A stretch of 60,224 nucleotides of DNA, from assembly GCF_000178455.1 (NCBI RefSeq), contig NZ_ADNU01000074.1, forward strand, positions 1 to 60,224. Direction: 5' to 3'. Position numbers and translations under genes: made by a program. Below the pieces are notes generated by a model. That model saw only the letters and a list, made by a program, of their open reading frames with translations, searched no databases and had not been told where the DNA came from. Source of the stretch: Brevibacterium mcbrellneri ATCC 49030 (lineage in GTDB: Bacteria > Actinomycetota > Actinomycetes > Actinomycetales > Brevibacteriaceae). Of this stretch, positions 23,815 through 33,682 are shown in pieces (the first letter of the stretch is position 1; the number at the start of each line of letters is the position of its first letter).

Positions 23815-26800
23815 GTGAACCACGCTCCAAACATGCCGCGCGACCCACACAAGGTCCCAACTGATCACGCCAATAGTGAAGCCAACAGGGAACTTGGCGG
23901 AGCCACAACCACAGACCTGGACGAACTCGCAAACAAAGCCGTTGACCGGGTGCGCCGCTGGTTGCGACTGTCCACAGCGAAACCGGCGAAACCAGCCAAG
24001 TCCGGCTGGCTCGCCGCCAAGTCCGGCCAGTCACTTAACTCCGGGTCACCTCGGCGGTCTTCACCTCGGAACGCAAGCACCCAAGCGCTCAAACAAGAAC
24101 AGCGCCTGGCCGCCGTGCTGTCTGACCTCAACGGGTTGCCGTTCACCAGCGGTTTTGTGGACCGAGTCATCCGGATCGAAGACACCAAAGCGGCTGCGCG
24201 CGCACTCACGGAAGTGGCCCGCCTGACGCCTGAGAGTATGTCGCTTGCGGACCGCGCGCAGATCCAGGCAGGTGCTGCGCTCGCCACCACAATGCCCGAC
24301 CTCGTCATCCCCGCAGCTCGCGCCCGGCTACGCAACATGGTGGGGCACATGGTGGTGGATGCGCGCCCGGAACAGTTCGGCAAAACCGTGGCCACCCTGA
24401 AACGTGGCGGCCACAGGCTCAACATCAACCTGCTGGGTGAAGCTGTCCTGGGTGAAGAAGAGGCCGACAACCACTTAGAACAGACTCACGATCTGCTGGC
24501 CCGTGACGATGTGGACTACGTGTCCATCAAGGTGTCGTCCGTGGCCAGTCGCATCAACATGTGGTCCTATGACGAAACAGTCACCTACGTTGTGGACCGG
24601 TTGCGCCCACTGTACCGGCAGGCAATGGAGCAGGCGGGGAGTGAGGAAGAGGCGGCCCGAGGTGCCAAGTTCATCAACCTCGACATGGAGGAGTACAACG
24701 ACCTCAACCTCACGATCGATGTGTTCATGCGACTGCTGTCGGAAGAAGAGTTCCATCAGTTGTCAGCCGGGATCGTCATTCAGGCGTACCTCCCGGACGC
24801 CCTGCCTGCGATTCAGCGCTTGAGCGAATTTGCGCGAACGCGTGTTGAGGCTGGTGGCGCGGAAATCAAAGTGCGCCTGGTCAAGGGCGCGAACCTGGCC
24901 ATGGAGCGCGTCCACGCGGAACTCGCCAACTGGCCGCTCACCGTCAACCCCAGTAAGCAGGCCACCGACGCCAACTACAAACGCATCCTCCACTGGACGC
25001 TCACCCCGGAAAACACCTCGGGACTGCGCTTAGGGGTCGCCGGGCACAACCTGTTCGACATCGCGTTCGCGCATGAGCTCAGCGTGGCTCGGGGGCTCAC
25101 GGACCGCGTTGAGTTTGAGATGTTGCAGGGGATGGCTACCAAACAGGCCGAGGTGATCTCCGCTGACGTGGGTGACCTGCTGCTGTACGTGCCGGCCGTC
25201 CATCCCGATCAGTTCGACGCCGCCGTGAGCTACCTGGTGCGCAGGCTTGAAGAAAACACTTCACCACAGAACTTCATGGCCTCAATTTTTGAGATCGCCA
25301 ACGGTAGCCCCGCCTTCCAGAAGGAGGAGGCGAGGTTCCGCGCGTCTGTGGACGACCTCGGCGAGTTGCTGGCCAAAGGCGAACCACCCACGCCCAACCG
25401 GGAGCAGGACCGGTGGAAGGAAGGTGCTGGGGTCGGCGAGCCTGGGAGCACTGCCGGGGCCAGCGAGACCAGCCCCGCCAATACCAGCCCCGCGGACACC
25501 ACTCCCTCCAGCTTCCGCAACGAACCCGACACCGACATTTCCCTTCCCGTCAACCAGGCGTGGGTGCGGGATTTCATGGAGAAGTCGAGTGCGCCGGGCT
25601 GGCTGGACGAACAGCCGCAAGCCCAACCTTTCACCTCGGTTGAGGACGTCAACCGATGCGTTGAAACCGCCCGTGACCAGCACGAATGGCGCGCCATGAG
25701 CCCCACAGCACGGCTCGAAGTCTTGGACCGGGCGGCAGATATTTTCGCCGCCAAACGCGGGCAGTTCTTAAGCGTCATGGCGCATGAAGCGGGCAAGACA
25801 TTGGCGCAGTCCGACCCCGAGGTCTCCGAAGCGATCGACTTCATCCGCTACTACGCGCGGCAGGCGTGCGAACTCGAACGCATCCAGGAACGCGACGGTG
25901 TGCACTTTGAACCAGACCGGGTGATCGTGGTGACTCCGCCGTGGAACTTCCCTGTGGCGATTCCCACGGGAGGTGCGGTGGCAGCGTTGGCGGTGGGCGC
26001 CTCGGCGATCCTCAAACCGGCCGGGGCGGTCGCGCGGTGCGGCGCCCTCATTGCCGAATGCCTGTGGGAGGCCGGGGTGCCCAAGTCCGCGCTCCAGCTG
26101 GCGCCGTCGATGGAAGGAGACCTTGGGCGGGCGCTGATTGGGCACGAGGCGGTCGACCGGGTGATCCTTACGGGTGCCTCGGAAACGGCGGAACTGTTTA
26201 AGTCCTTCCGCCCCGGTTTGCAGGTCAACGCGGAAACCAGCGGGAAGAACGCGATTGTGATTACCCCGTCCGCGGACCGCGACCTGGCCGTGGCCGACCT
26301 GGTGTACTCCGCATTTGGGCACGCCGGCCAGAAGTGTTCGGCGTCCTCGTTGGGGATCATGGTGGGCTCGGTGTATGAGTCCGAGCGCTATCGGAAGCAA
26401 CTGGTTGACGCCGCGCAGTCGCTGGTGGTGGACGTGCCCACGAATCTGCGTGCGGAAATGGGGCCGCTGACCGTCGATGCGTCGGATAAGCTCCTGCGCG
26501 CGCTCACCCAGCTTGAGGAGGGTGAGGAGTGGCTGGTTGAACCTCGGCGGCTGGATGGCTCCGGGCGTCTGTGGTCGCCAGGTGTGAAAACTGGTGTGAA
26601 ACCGGGGTCGTTCTTCCACCTCACCGAATGCTTTGGCCCGGTGCTGGGGCTCATGCGCGCCGACTCGCTCGACCACGCGATCGAGCTCCAGAACGCCGTG
26701 GACTACGGGCTCACGGCAGGGATTCACTCCCTGGATACCGCCGAAGTCGAAACCTGGCTGGACCGTGTAGACGCGGGCAACCTGTACGTCAACCGGTCCA

Positions 26801-27603
26801 TCACTGGCGCCATCGTGGAGCGGCAACCCTTTGGCGGGTGGAAGAAATCCACGGCGGGGCTCGGTTCCAAGGCCGGGGGACCGAATTACCTCATGATGCT
26901 CGGAGCGTGGACAGACAAGGCGGCGACCTCAGTGGAGGCGACCTCGGCGTGGGTAGACCGGGCGCTGGAAAGCGACCGGGAGGCGTGGGACACCGAATTT
27001 GGCGTGGCGCACGACCCCAACGGCTTTGAAGCCGAGGCGAACATTCTGCGTTACCGGCCCTGCCCCGTGATCCTGCGCGTGGGTGCGGGGGCTTCTGGAG
27101 GAGCTGGGGGCACGGCTCCCGCAGGGGCCGCGGGTGCTGGGATTTCCGGGGCCGGGGACACCGCCGAGGTGGCAGCCGGCTTGGAGGCACAGATGCGCCG
27201 GTGTGCGCTCGCGGCTACGCGGGTGGGTGCGCCCGTCGAGTGGTCGGTGGACGCGGATGTGTTTCCGCAGGTCAAGGGCGTGATTGAAAAGCTTCGCGCG
27301 GATGTGGAGGACGGTTCGATGGCGCCCGAGGTGGACGTCAGCGACGTTGCAACGTTCACCGCGCGCTTGGACGCCGTGAGTGACCCGATGGGTGTGCGGG
27401 TTCGGATGATCGGCGAGGTGCCGCAGGAGCTGGTTGAGGTGGCGGCGCGTCACATCAACGTCACCCTGGTCACCGATCCGGTGACCGTAAGCGGCCGGGT
27501 TGAGCAACGGTATTACATGCGCGAACAGGCCGTGTCGATGACCATGCACCGGTTTGGAAACCCAGACCGCGACTTCCAGGAGCTGGCCAAGCGGCTGAGG
27601 TAG
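23815..27603 (+). CDS. putA: Bifunctional proline dehydrogenase / delta-1-pyrroline-5-carboxylate dehydrogenase
   Basis: This protein of about 1262 residues converts proline to glutamate in two coupled oxidations. The FAD-dependent proline dehydrogenase half covers about residues 70-500, with VSIKVSSVASRINMW, KFINLDMEEYNDL and EIKVRLVKGANLAMER. A Ser/Thr/Pro-rich linker of about 35 residues follows. The aldehyde dehydrogenase half has VTPPWNFPVAIPTGG, NAETSGKN with the general-base Glu, and GQKCSA with the catalytic Cys. A C-terminal 180-residue extension contains a Gly/Ala-rich run. There is no N-terminal DNA-binding domain. GTG 23815 is chosen for AGGA six bases upstream; GTG 23794 is open too. 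It ends 17 bp from a convergent gene. Confidence 0.93.
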   Translation: MNHAPNMPRDPHKVPTDHANSEANRELGGATTTDLDELANKAVDRVRRWLRLSTAKPAKPAKSGWLAAKSGQSLNSGSPRRSSPRNASTQALKQEQRLAAVLSDLNGLPFTSGFVDRVIRIEDTKAAARALTEVARLTPESMSLADRAQIQAGAALATTMPDLVIPAARARLRNMVGHMVVDARPEQFGKTVATLKRGGHRLNINLLGEAVLGEEEADNHLEQTHDLLARDDVDYVSIKVSSVASRINMWSYDETVTYVVDRLRPLYRQAMEQAGSEEEAARGAKFINLDMEEYNDLNLTIDVFMRLLSEEEFHQLSAGIVIQAYLPDALPAIQRLSEFARTRVEAGGAEIKVRLVKGANLAMERVHAELANWPLTVNPSKQATDANYKRILHWTLTPENTSGLRLGVAGHNLFDIAFAHELSVARGLTDRVEFEMLQGMATKQAEVISADVGDLLLYVPAVHPDQFDAAVSYLVRRLEENTSPQNFMASIFEIANGSPAFQKEEARFRASVDDLGELLAKGEPPTPNREQDRWKEGAGVGEPGSTAGASETSPANTSPADTTPSSFRNEPDTDISLPVNQAWVRDFMEKSSAPGWLDEQPQAQPFTSVEDVNRCVETARDQHEWRAMSPTARLEVLDRAADIFAAKRGQFLSVMAHEAGKTLAQSDPEVSEAIDFIRYYARQACELERIQERDGVHFEPDRVIVVTPPWNFPVAIPTGGAVAALAVGASAILKPAGAVARCGALIAECLWEAGVPKSALQLAPSMEGDLGRALIGHEAVDRVILTGASETAELFKSFRPGLQVNAETSGKNAIVITPSADRDLAVADLVYSAFGHAGQKCSASSLGIMVGSVYESERYRKQLVDAAQSLVVDVPTNLRAEMGPLTVDASDKLLRALTQLEEGEEWLVEPRRLDGSGRLWSPGVKTGVKPGSFFHLTECFGPVLGLMRADSLDHAIELQNAVDYGLTAGIHSLDTAEVETWLDRVDAGNLYVNRSITGAIVERQPFGGWKKSTAGLGSKAGGPNYLMMLGAWTDKAATSVEATSAWVDRALESDREAWDTEFGVAHDPNGFEAEANILRYRPCPVILRVGAGASGGAGGTAPAGAAGAGISGAGDTAEVAAGLEAQMRRCALAATRVGAPVEWSVDADVFPQVKGVIEKLRADVEDGSMAPEVDVSDVATFTARLDAVSDPMGVRVRMIGEVPQELVEVAARHINVTLVTDPVTVSGRVEQRYYMREQAVSMTMHRFGNPDRDFQELAKRLR

Positions 27604-27620
27604 AGGCGTTGATCGCGCCG

Positions 27621-28556
27621 CTATTTTTCGTCGTCTGCTTGGTTCTGGGTTTCCGTGACTGCGGCGAGGCGTTGGTTGCCGTCGGCCCTGGTCAGCGCAT
27701 CGCTGATCGCGATGAGGCGGCGGTCGCGGGCTACCTTCGACTCTTCTGTTGCGGTGGTGCCGTACGATTCTTCGACTGCGTCGACGACGGGGGTGTAGGA
27801 GTTGTCGCCAAACGTGGTGGCTTCGGTTTCGAAGGAGTCAAAGGTGGACAGAACGTGGTCCACTAGGCCGCGGAAGCCGTGGTCGGAGCCTTGGTGGAAT
27901 GCCTCGAACGGTCCCACGGATGCCCAGCGCACACCCACTGAGTTGCGCACTGCGGTGTCCAACTGGGCGGGGTTCACGATTCCCTGTTTGACCAGGTAGG
28001 ACGCTTCTTTCATGATGGCCCACTGCAGGCGGTTGATGACGAAGCCGGGGATTTCGCGGTTGAGTCGGACTGGCACTTTGCCCAGTTGTGTGTAGAAGTC
28101 GGTGACGGTGTTGAGTACGTCTTCCGAGGTGTGCTCGTTGGGCACGATTTCAACCAGGGGCAGGAGCTCTGGCGGGTTGAAGGGGTGGGCGATGAGGATG
28201 CGGGCGGCCACGTTAGCGGGTAGGTCCTGTGCGACGACGGATGATGGGATGCCCGAGGACGAAGAAGCGAAGATCGTGGTGTCTTTGGCTGCCTGCGTCA
28301 TGGTTGCGTACAGGTCTTTTTTGATCTGTTCGCGTTCGGGGCCGGACTCTTGAACGAGGTCGGCGTCTTTGACGGCTTCCTCGAGGGGCGCGGTTGTGAG
28401 TTGCTCGTCGTCGGGGAGGTCTTCGTTGATGTGGGAGATGAGCTTGTCGAGGTCGTCACGAACGTCAGAGACCGTGACCTCGAGTCCGTTCTTGGCAAAT
28501 AGACGTGCCCACGATTGACCAATAACTCCGAAACCTACAACAGCGACTTTCTTCAC
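27621..28556 (-). CDS. 3-hydroxyacyl-CoA dehydrogenase family (carnitine dehydrogenase-like)
   Basis: This 311-residue NAD-dependent oxidoreductase has a Rossmann start, VAVVGFGVIGQSWARLF, followed by the family signature AHPFNPPELLPLVEIVPN with the catalytic His. The C-terminal helical domain has FVINRLQWAIMKEA. Its single-domain length and the Pro-rich signature fit the L-carnitine dehydrogenase/lambda-crystallin branch rather than fused beta-oxidation enzymes. Substrate assignment within that branch is uncertain. The C-terminus is hydrophilic and acidic (NQADDEK). It stands alone, tail-to-tail with putA. Confidence 0.88.
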   Translation of the reverse strand: MKKVAVVGFGVIGQSWARLFAKNGLEVTVSDVRDDLDKLISHINEDLPDDEQLTTAPLEEAVKDADLVQESGPEREQIKKDLYATMTQAAKDTTIFASSSSGIPSSVVAQDLPANVAARILIAHPFNPPELLPLVEIVPNEHTSEDVLNTVTDFYTQLGKVPVRLNREIPGFVINRLQWAIMKEASYLVKQGIVNPAQLDTAVRNSVGVRWASVGPFEAFHQGSDHGFRGLVDHVLSTFDSFETEATTFGDNSYTPVVDAVEESYGTTATEESKVARDRRLIAISDALTRADGNQRLAAVTETQNQADDEK

Positions 28557-28725
28557 AAGAACTCCTTTGGGGTGGTCGGGTTTGGGGTGACTGAACTGAC
28601 AGTACGAACCTGCTTGTGCAACCGGGCTATAGAACTCCGAGGTTATGCGACCCGCTTCGCCAGGGGTACTCCCAATCTACGCCTTGAGATGTGAGAACGA
28701 AGAGCACAGAAATTTCATGGTACTG

Positions 28726-28744
28726 TAGGTGAGCCTTACCTAAA
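28726..28744 (+). promoter_or_regulatory. DtxR/IdeR-like iron box upstream of efeU
   Basis: The 19-mer starting GTAGGTGAGCC and ending TTACCTAA matches the consensus TTAGGTTAGGCTAACCTAA at 15 of 19 positions by eye. It lies about 80 bp before the efeU start, next to a possible -10 (TACTGT, 28722-28727). A weaker AGGCCAACCTTAACTAA follows at 28752-28768. Iron-dependent repression of the operon is the natural reading. Confidence 0.75.
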
Positions 28745-28825
28745 TAGGAAAGGCCAACCTTAACTAAATACTTCCTGTTGCGAGTCCCCGGACTCGTGCA
28801 CTCACAATCTCGAGTTCGGATCTCA

Positions 28826-29830
28826 ATGTTTCTAGCGTCACTTTTAATTGGGCTGCGCGAAGGCCTTGAAGCCTCGCTGATTATCGGCATCCTGATTGCA
28901 TACCTAGGCAAACTTGGACGTCGCGAAGCCATCCGCCACATGTGGAGCGGAGTGGCCATCGCTGTCGTACTCACTGCAGTAATAGGCGCAGTCAGCACGT
29001 TTGGACGCTCTCGCTTGTCGTTTAAGACCCAGGAAATCATCGGCGGATCAATGTCGATCCTGGCAGTCATCATGATCACCGGAATGATCTTCTGGATGAT
29101 GAGCGCAGGCAAGAAAATGAAAGCCGCACTCGAAGGGGACATCGAAAAGGCGCGCGCCCGCCGCATGAGTGTGGGCCTTGCAGTCTTCGCGGTCGCATTC
29201 GTTTCCGTAGCCCGCGAAGGAATCGAAACTACCATCATTTTGTGGGGGTGGGTCAACAACCCATTGGCCATAATCGGAGCGCTGGTTGGCGTCATTGTTG
29301 CGATCGTGCTCGGCTGGGCACTCTTCAAAGGACTCATTCGATTCAACCTGGGCACCTTTTTCACGTGGTCAGGAGCCGCCCTCATCGTGGTCGCCGGCGG
29401 AGTGCTGGCATACGGCATCCATGACCTGCAAGAAGCCGCAGTGCTCCCCGGGCCATTTTCGGGAGCACCCATCACCCCCACACACCCGCGCACCGGCGAA
29501 GTTCTCACCGGGTTCTTCACCTACCCGTTCTGGGGAGCCGCATTCCCCTTTGGGTGGGCATTCAACGTCTCCGATGTGATCGACCCGTCCGGAGTGCTCG
29601 CCACCTTCCTCAAAGGAACAGTTGGTTTCGTTCCGCAAATGTCATGGCTCGAAGTACTCGCATGGTTCGTCTACATGGCCCTTGTGATTCCCAAATTTAT
29701 TCGTCGAGTCCGTGAAAACAAGCACATCACCTTGGCAAAGAAGGCAACCCCGAACGCGCAAGAGGATCCGCCCAAGCGTCCGGTGGTGGACACCTCGGGC
29801 ACCAACCCTCAACCAGCCCCCACCCCCTAA
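28826..29830 (+). CDS. efeU: Iron permease EfeU (FTR1 family)
   Basis: This 334-residue membrane protein forms the iron channel of the EfeUOB system. It has about seven helices and two REXXE-type iron-binding motifs, LREGLEASL in the first helix and AREGIETT in the fourth. The C-terminal 40 residues are Pro/Thr-rich and cytosolic. ATG 28826 starts exactly at the first helix, as in the family; only a weak CGGA lies upstream. The open frame extends to a TTG at 28778 without homology. It is first in an operon efeU-efeO-efeB, preceded by the iron box. Confidence 0.93.
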   Translation: MFLASLLIGLREGLEASLIIGILIAYLGKLGRREAIRHMWSGVAIAVVLTAVIGAVSTFGRSRLSFKTQEIIGGSMSILAVIMITGMIFWMMSAGKKMKAALEGDIEKARARRMSVGLAVFAVAFVSVAREGIETTIILWGWVNNPLAIIGALVGVIVAIVLGWALFKGLIRFNLGTFFTWSGAALIVVAGGVLAYGIHDLQEAAVLPGPFSGAPITPTHPRTGEVLTGFFTYPFWGAAFPFGWAFNVSDVIDPSGVLATFLKGTVGFVPQMSWLEVLAWFVYMALVIPKFIRRVRENKHITLAKKATPNAQEDPPKRPVVDTSGTNPQPAPTP

Positions 29831-29875
29831 GTGGGCGTGCCATCCACACCCTTTTTAACCAGCAAGGAGAAAACT

Positions 29876-31126
29876 ATGAAAAAGATCGTCCGCATGTCTG
29901 CAGTGCCCGTTCTAGCACTCGCAGCAACAGCTCTAGCCGCGTGTGAACCCAACGCAAGCGACGGCGCGCTCAACGTAAAAGCAACGAACACAGAGTGCGC
30001 AGTGTCAGCCGACACGGCTGAGTCGGGAACTCGCGAATTCACCATTAAAAACGAGGGCGACATCGTCACCGAGTTTTATTTGCTGGGTGAAGACGGGCTG
30101 CGGATTGTCGCCGAAAAAGAAAACATCGCTCCCGGTTCAGAAGCCACACTGTCCGTTTCGCTGCAACCAGGCACCTACTTCACCGCGTGCAAACCTGGAC
30201 TGCGCGGAGAAAACGTTGGGGAAGCTAAGTTCACGGTCACCGGCGAACCCGTGGAAGTCTCCGGTGAAGACAAAGAGCTGTTCGACAAAGCGGTGAAAGA
30301 CTACATCGCGTTCGTGAAAAACGAGGTCGCTGAACTTGAACCAAAAGTGGGCGAATTCGCTGACGCCTACGCAAAGGGTGATGACGAACAAGCGCGGAAA
30401 CTGTACGCCACAACCCGTACACACTACGAACGCATCGAGCCGATTGCTGAGGCTTTGGGCGTGCTCGACCCGCGTATCGACTATCGCGAAGTCGACTACC
30501 TAGCCGAAGCCGACATCCTGAAAAAGGACGACCCAACCTTCACCGAATGGCTGGGCTTCCACCGAATGGAAAAGGACCTCTTCCCACCCAAGAAGGGCGA
30601 CAAGAACGCAGACGGTGCCGACGCCTTCGACGGGTGGAAGCCGTCCAGCCCCGGAGACCGGAAACGAATCGCGGACACCCTCAAAGAAGATGTGCACAAG
30701 TTGCGCGAAACCGTGGACGCAGACAACTTCATTGAAGACCAGCAGATCAACATTGCAACCGTTGCCAACGGTGCTTCCGGTCTGCTCGAAGAGGTTGCCG
30801 TCAGCAAGGTCACAGGTGAAGAAGACTGGTGGTCACACACAGACCTCTACGACTTCGCAGCCAACGTAGAAGGCTCGAAGATTGCGTTTGACCTGGTCAA
30901 ACCCATTGCGGAACGTAAAGGCTCCGAAGGCGAGCAACTAGTCAAAGACATCGAGCAAGAGTACGGAGAACTCAACAAGCTATTGGGCAAGTACGGCAAC
31001 CTGGACAAAGGCTTCGTCAGTTACGACACCGTCACCGCCGAACAACAGGCAGAACTCACTCACCAAATCGACGAACTTCGCGAACCACTGTCCAAGCTGA
31101 CCGGAACGGTTCTGGAGATCAAATAA
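29876..31126 (+). CDS. efeO: Iron-binding lipoprotein EfeO
   Basis: This 416-residue extracytoplasmic lipoprotein captures iron for EfeU. The signal peptide ends TALAAC (Cys23 lipidated). Residues about 30-123 form a cupredoxin-like domain, and the rest is the helical M75 imelysin-type domain with the HXXE motif as HRME (229-232). ATG 29876 is preceded by AAGGAG. The stop overlaps the efeB start by one base (TAATG), implying coupled translation. The N-terminal cupredoxin plus M75 arrangement is the full-length EfeO form. Confidence 0.95.
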   Translation: MKKIVRMSAVPVLALAATALAACEPNASDGALNVKATNTECAVSADTAESGTREFTIKNEGDIVTEFYLLGEDGLRIVAEKENIAPGSEATLSVSLQPGTYFTACKPGLRGENVGEAKFTVTGEPVEVSGEDKELFDKAVKDYIAFVKNEVAELEPKVGEFADAYAKGDDEQARKLYATTRTHYERIEPIAEALGVLDPRIDYREVDYLAEADILKKDDPTFTEWLGFHRMEKDLFPPKKGDKNADGADAFDGWKPSSPGDRKRIADTLKEDVHKLRETVDADNFIEDQQINIATVANGASGLLEEVAVSKVTGEEDWWSHTDLYDFAANVEGSKIAFDLVKPIAERKGSEGEQLVKDIEQEYGELNKLLGKYGNLDKGFVSYDTVTAEQQAELTHQIDELREPLSKLTGTVLEIK

Positions 31127-32433
31127 TGGTGGAACGCCAGGAACAAACTGGTGAAGAGGAAACACCAGAATCTGCCCGAGGTGTGGGCCGCCGCGGTCTG
31201 CTCGGCGCCATGGGCGCCGGCGCGGCCGGGCTGGCTCTGGGCGGGGTGTCCGGGTTCGCGTGGGGACGTGAACGCGCACAGGTGCCAACCACCTCGGCGC
31301 CAAAGACTTTCCCGTTCGAAGGCGATCACCAGGCAGGAATCATCACCGAAGCACAAGACCGCATGCACTTCGCAACCTTTGACCTCACAGACGGGACCAC
31401 GCGGGAGGACCTGATTGAACTCCTCGAGGAGTGGACCGAAGCGGCGCGCCGCTTGGTCATAGGTGGCGAGGTTTCAGCGCGCGGTGCCTTTGGAGGTGGC
31501 CCCAACTTTCCACCCGATGACACAGGTGAAGCATTCGGCCTGGACCCGGCAGGTTTGACGCTGACGTTTGGGTTTGGGCGCTCGCTGTTTGTCACCGCCG
31601 ACGGGAAAGACCGCTTTGGCCTGCGCAAACACATGCCAAAGGAGTTTGTCGATCTGCCCGTCATGACCAATGACTTCCTTGACCCTAAGCGCTCCGACGG
31701 CGACTTGTGCATCCAGGCGTGCGCGGACGACCCACAGGTGGCAGTCCACGCGATCCGAAACCTCACGCGGATGGGCGTGGGCAAGACCCGCATCAAATGG
31801 TCGCAGCTGGGGTTTGGGCGAACTTCGTCGACCACACGTAGTCAGGAGACTCCGCGAAACCTCTTTGGGCAAAAGGACGGAACGGCAAACATTAAAGCGG
31901 AGGACACGGTGGCGCTGGACGATCACGTGTGGATCAATTCCGGTCCTGCGTGGGCGCACGGCGGTAGTTACCTGGTTGCCAGGCGTATCAACATGACGAT
32001 CGAAGTGTGGGACACGCTCCAGCTAGCCGAGCAAGAACGCGTCACCGGGCGGTTCAAACACGACGGTGCCCCGCTTTCCGGTGGAGACGAATTCACGCCC
32101 GTGGACTTCCACAAGCTCAACAGCCGAGGCCGCCCCTTGGTGGAAGAGACTTCGCACGTTGCGCGCGTACACCCAGATAACAACGGGGGTATCCGCATGT
32201 TGCGTCGCGGTTATAACTTTGTGGACGGAAACGACGAACAGGGTCGTTTGAACGCTGGACTGTTTTTCATTGCGTTCGTCAACGACCCCGGTCGGTTTGC
32301 GCGCGTGCACAGCAACATGTCACGCGACGAGATGTTTGTGGAATACCTCAAGACCACTGGTTCTGGCGTGTTTTTGGTTCCGCCGGGTGTGGGCTCAGAC
32401 GGGTACGTGGGGCAGTCGCTCCTGGAGGCGTAG
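31126..32433 (+). CDS. efeB: Dye-decolourising heme peroxidase EfeB
   Basis: This 435-residue Tat-exported DyP-type peroxidase is thought to oxidise ferrous iron or free iron from heme for EfeO/EfeU. The N-terminus carries a twin-arginine motif (GRRGLLGAMG, residues 21-30) before a hydrophobic stretch. GQKDG (248-252) is the DyP GXXDG signature with the distal Asp. A His in SHVARVHPDNN (about 344-349) is the likely proximal heme ligand. The start codon shares a base with the efeO stop. It closes the operon, 20 bp from a convergent gene. Confidence 0.94.
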   Translation: MVERQEQTGEEETPESARGVGRRGLLGAMGAGAAGLALGGVSGFAWGRERAQVPTTSAPKTFPFEGDHQAGIITEAQDRMHFATFDLTDGTTREDLIELLEEWTEAARRLVIGGEVSARGAFGGGPNFPPDDTGEAFGLDPAGLTLTFGFGRSLFVTADGKDRFGLRKHMPKEFVDLPVMTNDFLDPKRSDGDLCIQACADDPQVAVHAIRNLTRMGVGKTRIKWSQLGFGRTSSTTRSQETPRNLFGQKDGTANIKAEDTVALDDHVWINSGPAWAHGGSYLVARRINMTIEVWDTLQLAEQERVTGRFKHDGAPLSGGDEFTPVDFHKLNSRGRPLVEETSHVARVHPDNNGGIRMLRRGYNFVDGNDEQGRLNAGLFFIAFVNDPGRFARVHSNMSRDEMFVEYLKTTGSGVFLVPPGVGSDGYVGQSLLEA

Positions 32434-32453
32434 GGCTGTTAGGGCGGGCGCCT

Positions 32454-33278
32454 TTACTTACCAGTCCAGCGCGGTGCGCGCTTTTCGGCGAATGCCTTTG
32501 ATCCTTCGATCGCGTCGTGCGAGCTGAACACGTCGCGTGTGAGCGGTTCCTGCTTGGCTGCTTTTTCGTCGCTGGCCCAGTCAGCGGATTCCACGATGAT
32601 CTGCTTGGACGTGCGCACCGCCAACGGCCCGTTTGCCGCGATCGTACGTGCCAGCTCAAGTGCACCTTCAAGCGCCTGACCTGCGGGAACGACCCGGTTG
32701 ATCAGCCCGTGACCGGCCACGAACTCGGTGGGGTAGAGGTCACCGGTCAGCGCCATCTCCATCGCGATGGCCCGGTGCGTGCGTTCCGGAAGCGTATACA
32801 CGCCACCTGCCGCGGCAACCAGACCGCGTTTCACCTCGGGAAGCCCGAACTTAGCGTTATCCGCGGCCACCACTAGGTCGCACGCCAGCATGGTCTCAAA
32901 CCCGCCCGCCAACGCGTACCCTTCGACAGCTGCGATGAGCGGCTTGGCGGGGGGCGCCTCGGTCAGCCCGGCAAACCCGCGGCCCTCAACGGACGGGGAC
33001 TCACCGCGCACGAACGCCTTCAAATCCATGCCCGAACAGAACGTCCCACCAGCACCCGTAATCACGGCCACGGCCAGCTCGTCATCGTCGTTGAAGCGGT
33101 CAATCGCGGAGGCGACACCCTGGGCCACGTCCTTGTTGACGGCGTTCTTGGCCTCGGGGCGGTTGAGGGTGATGACGAGGACGTTGTCCACGACCTCGGT
33201 CAGTACTACCTGGTTTTCTGCATTGGTTGCCGGGGCGGTGTCAGGCTGGGTGCCTGCTGGGTTTTCGTTCTGGGTCAT
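32454..33278 (-). CDS. Enoyl-CoA hydratase/isomerase (crotonase) family
   Basis: This 274-residue protein has the crotonase oxyanion-hole segments, AGGTFCSGMDLKAF and AAVEGYALAGGFETMLACD. A Glu in the second segment, and GLPEVKRGLVAAAGGVY later, fit hydratases and related isomerases. The Asp in SGMDLKAF follows the usual pattern. The first 30 residues are an unstructured Asn/Pro/Ala stretch. ATG 33278 is preceded by AAGGAG; GAT triplets upstream are not needed. It stands alone and may serve fatty-acid or amino-acid side-chain degradation with the acyl-CoA genes downstream. Confidence 0.9.
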   Translation of the reverse strand: MTQNENPAGTQPDTAPATNAENQVVLTEVVDNVLVITLNRPEAKNAVNKDVAQGVASAIDRFNDDDELAVAVITGAGGTFCSGMDLKAFVRGESPSVEGRGFAGLTEAPPAKPLIAAVEGYALAGGFETMLACDLVVAADNAKFGLPEVKRGLVAAAGGVYTLPERTHRAIAMEMALTGDLYPTEFVAGHGLINRVVPAGQALEGALELARTIAANGPLAVRTSKQIIVESADWASDEKAAKQEPLTRDVFSSHDAIEGSKAFAEKRAPRWTGK

Positions 33279-33416
33279 TGGATCTCCTTCGATCAAGGGT
33301 TTCGTCCAGCCTATTCGGTGAGCTGTGTCACGAGCGATTTTTGTGTGCGTTGTCTCACAGAGTGTATGGGTTGAGGGTGGGTGTGCCGAGGTGTGGGCCA
33401 GTTTGTGAGGGCCCGG

Positions 33417-33680
33417 CTAGGGTTCGTAGTGATACCGACAGCTTGCTATGCGAATCTCATCGTCGACGATCCTGTAAACGAGCCGGTGTTCACCAGTGAT
33501 CCTGCGTGACCAATAACCTGACAGGCTGTGCTTGAGGGCTTCAGGTTTTCCAATCCCGTCGTTTCCGTTGCGCGCGATGTCGCGAATGAGCTGGTTGATG
33601 CGTTTGAGTGTCCGGCGATCTTCTTTCTGCCACCACACATAGTCCCCCCATGCGTGTTCATCCCACACGAGGAGCGCCAT
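33417..33680 (-). CDS. yoeB: Toxin YoeB (RelE-superfamily mRNA interferase)
   Basis: This 87-residue protein has the complete YoeB pattern. It opens LVWDEHAWGDYVWWQ, continues LKRINQLIRDIARNG, and ends in SGYWSRRITGEHRLVYRI with CRYHY at the C-terminus. These provide the Glu, Arg, His and Tyr positions used for ribosome-dependent mRNA cleavage. It starts two bases after the antitoxin stop. All the expected active-site positions seem present, so it is probably functional and held in check by YefM. Confidence 0.95.
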   Translation of the reverse strand: MALLVWDEHAWGDYVWWQKEDRRTLKRINQLIRDIARNGNDGIGKPEALKHSLSGYWSRRITGEHRLVYRIVDDEIRIASCRYHYEP

Positions 33681-33682
33681 GG

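Noticed and set aside
25768..26826. 352-codon open frame antisense to putA
   Set aside because: It is a high-GC shadow of the aldehyde dehydrogenase half and shows no domain motifs.
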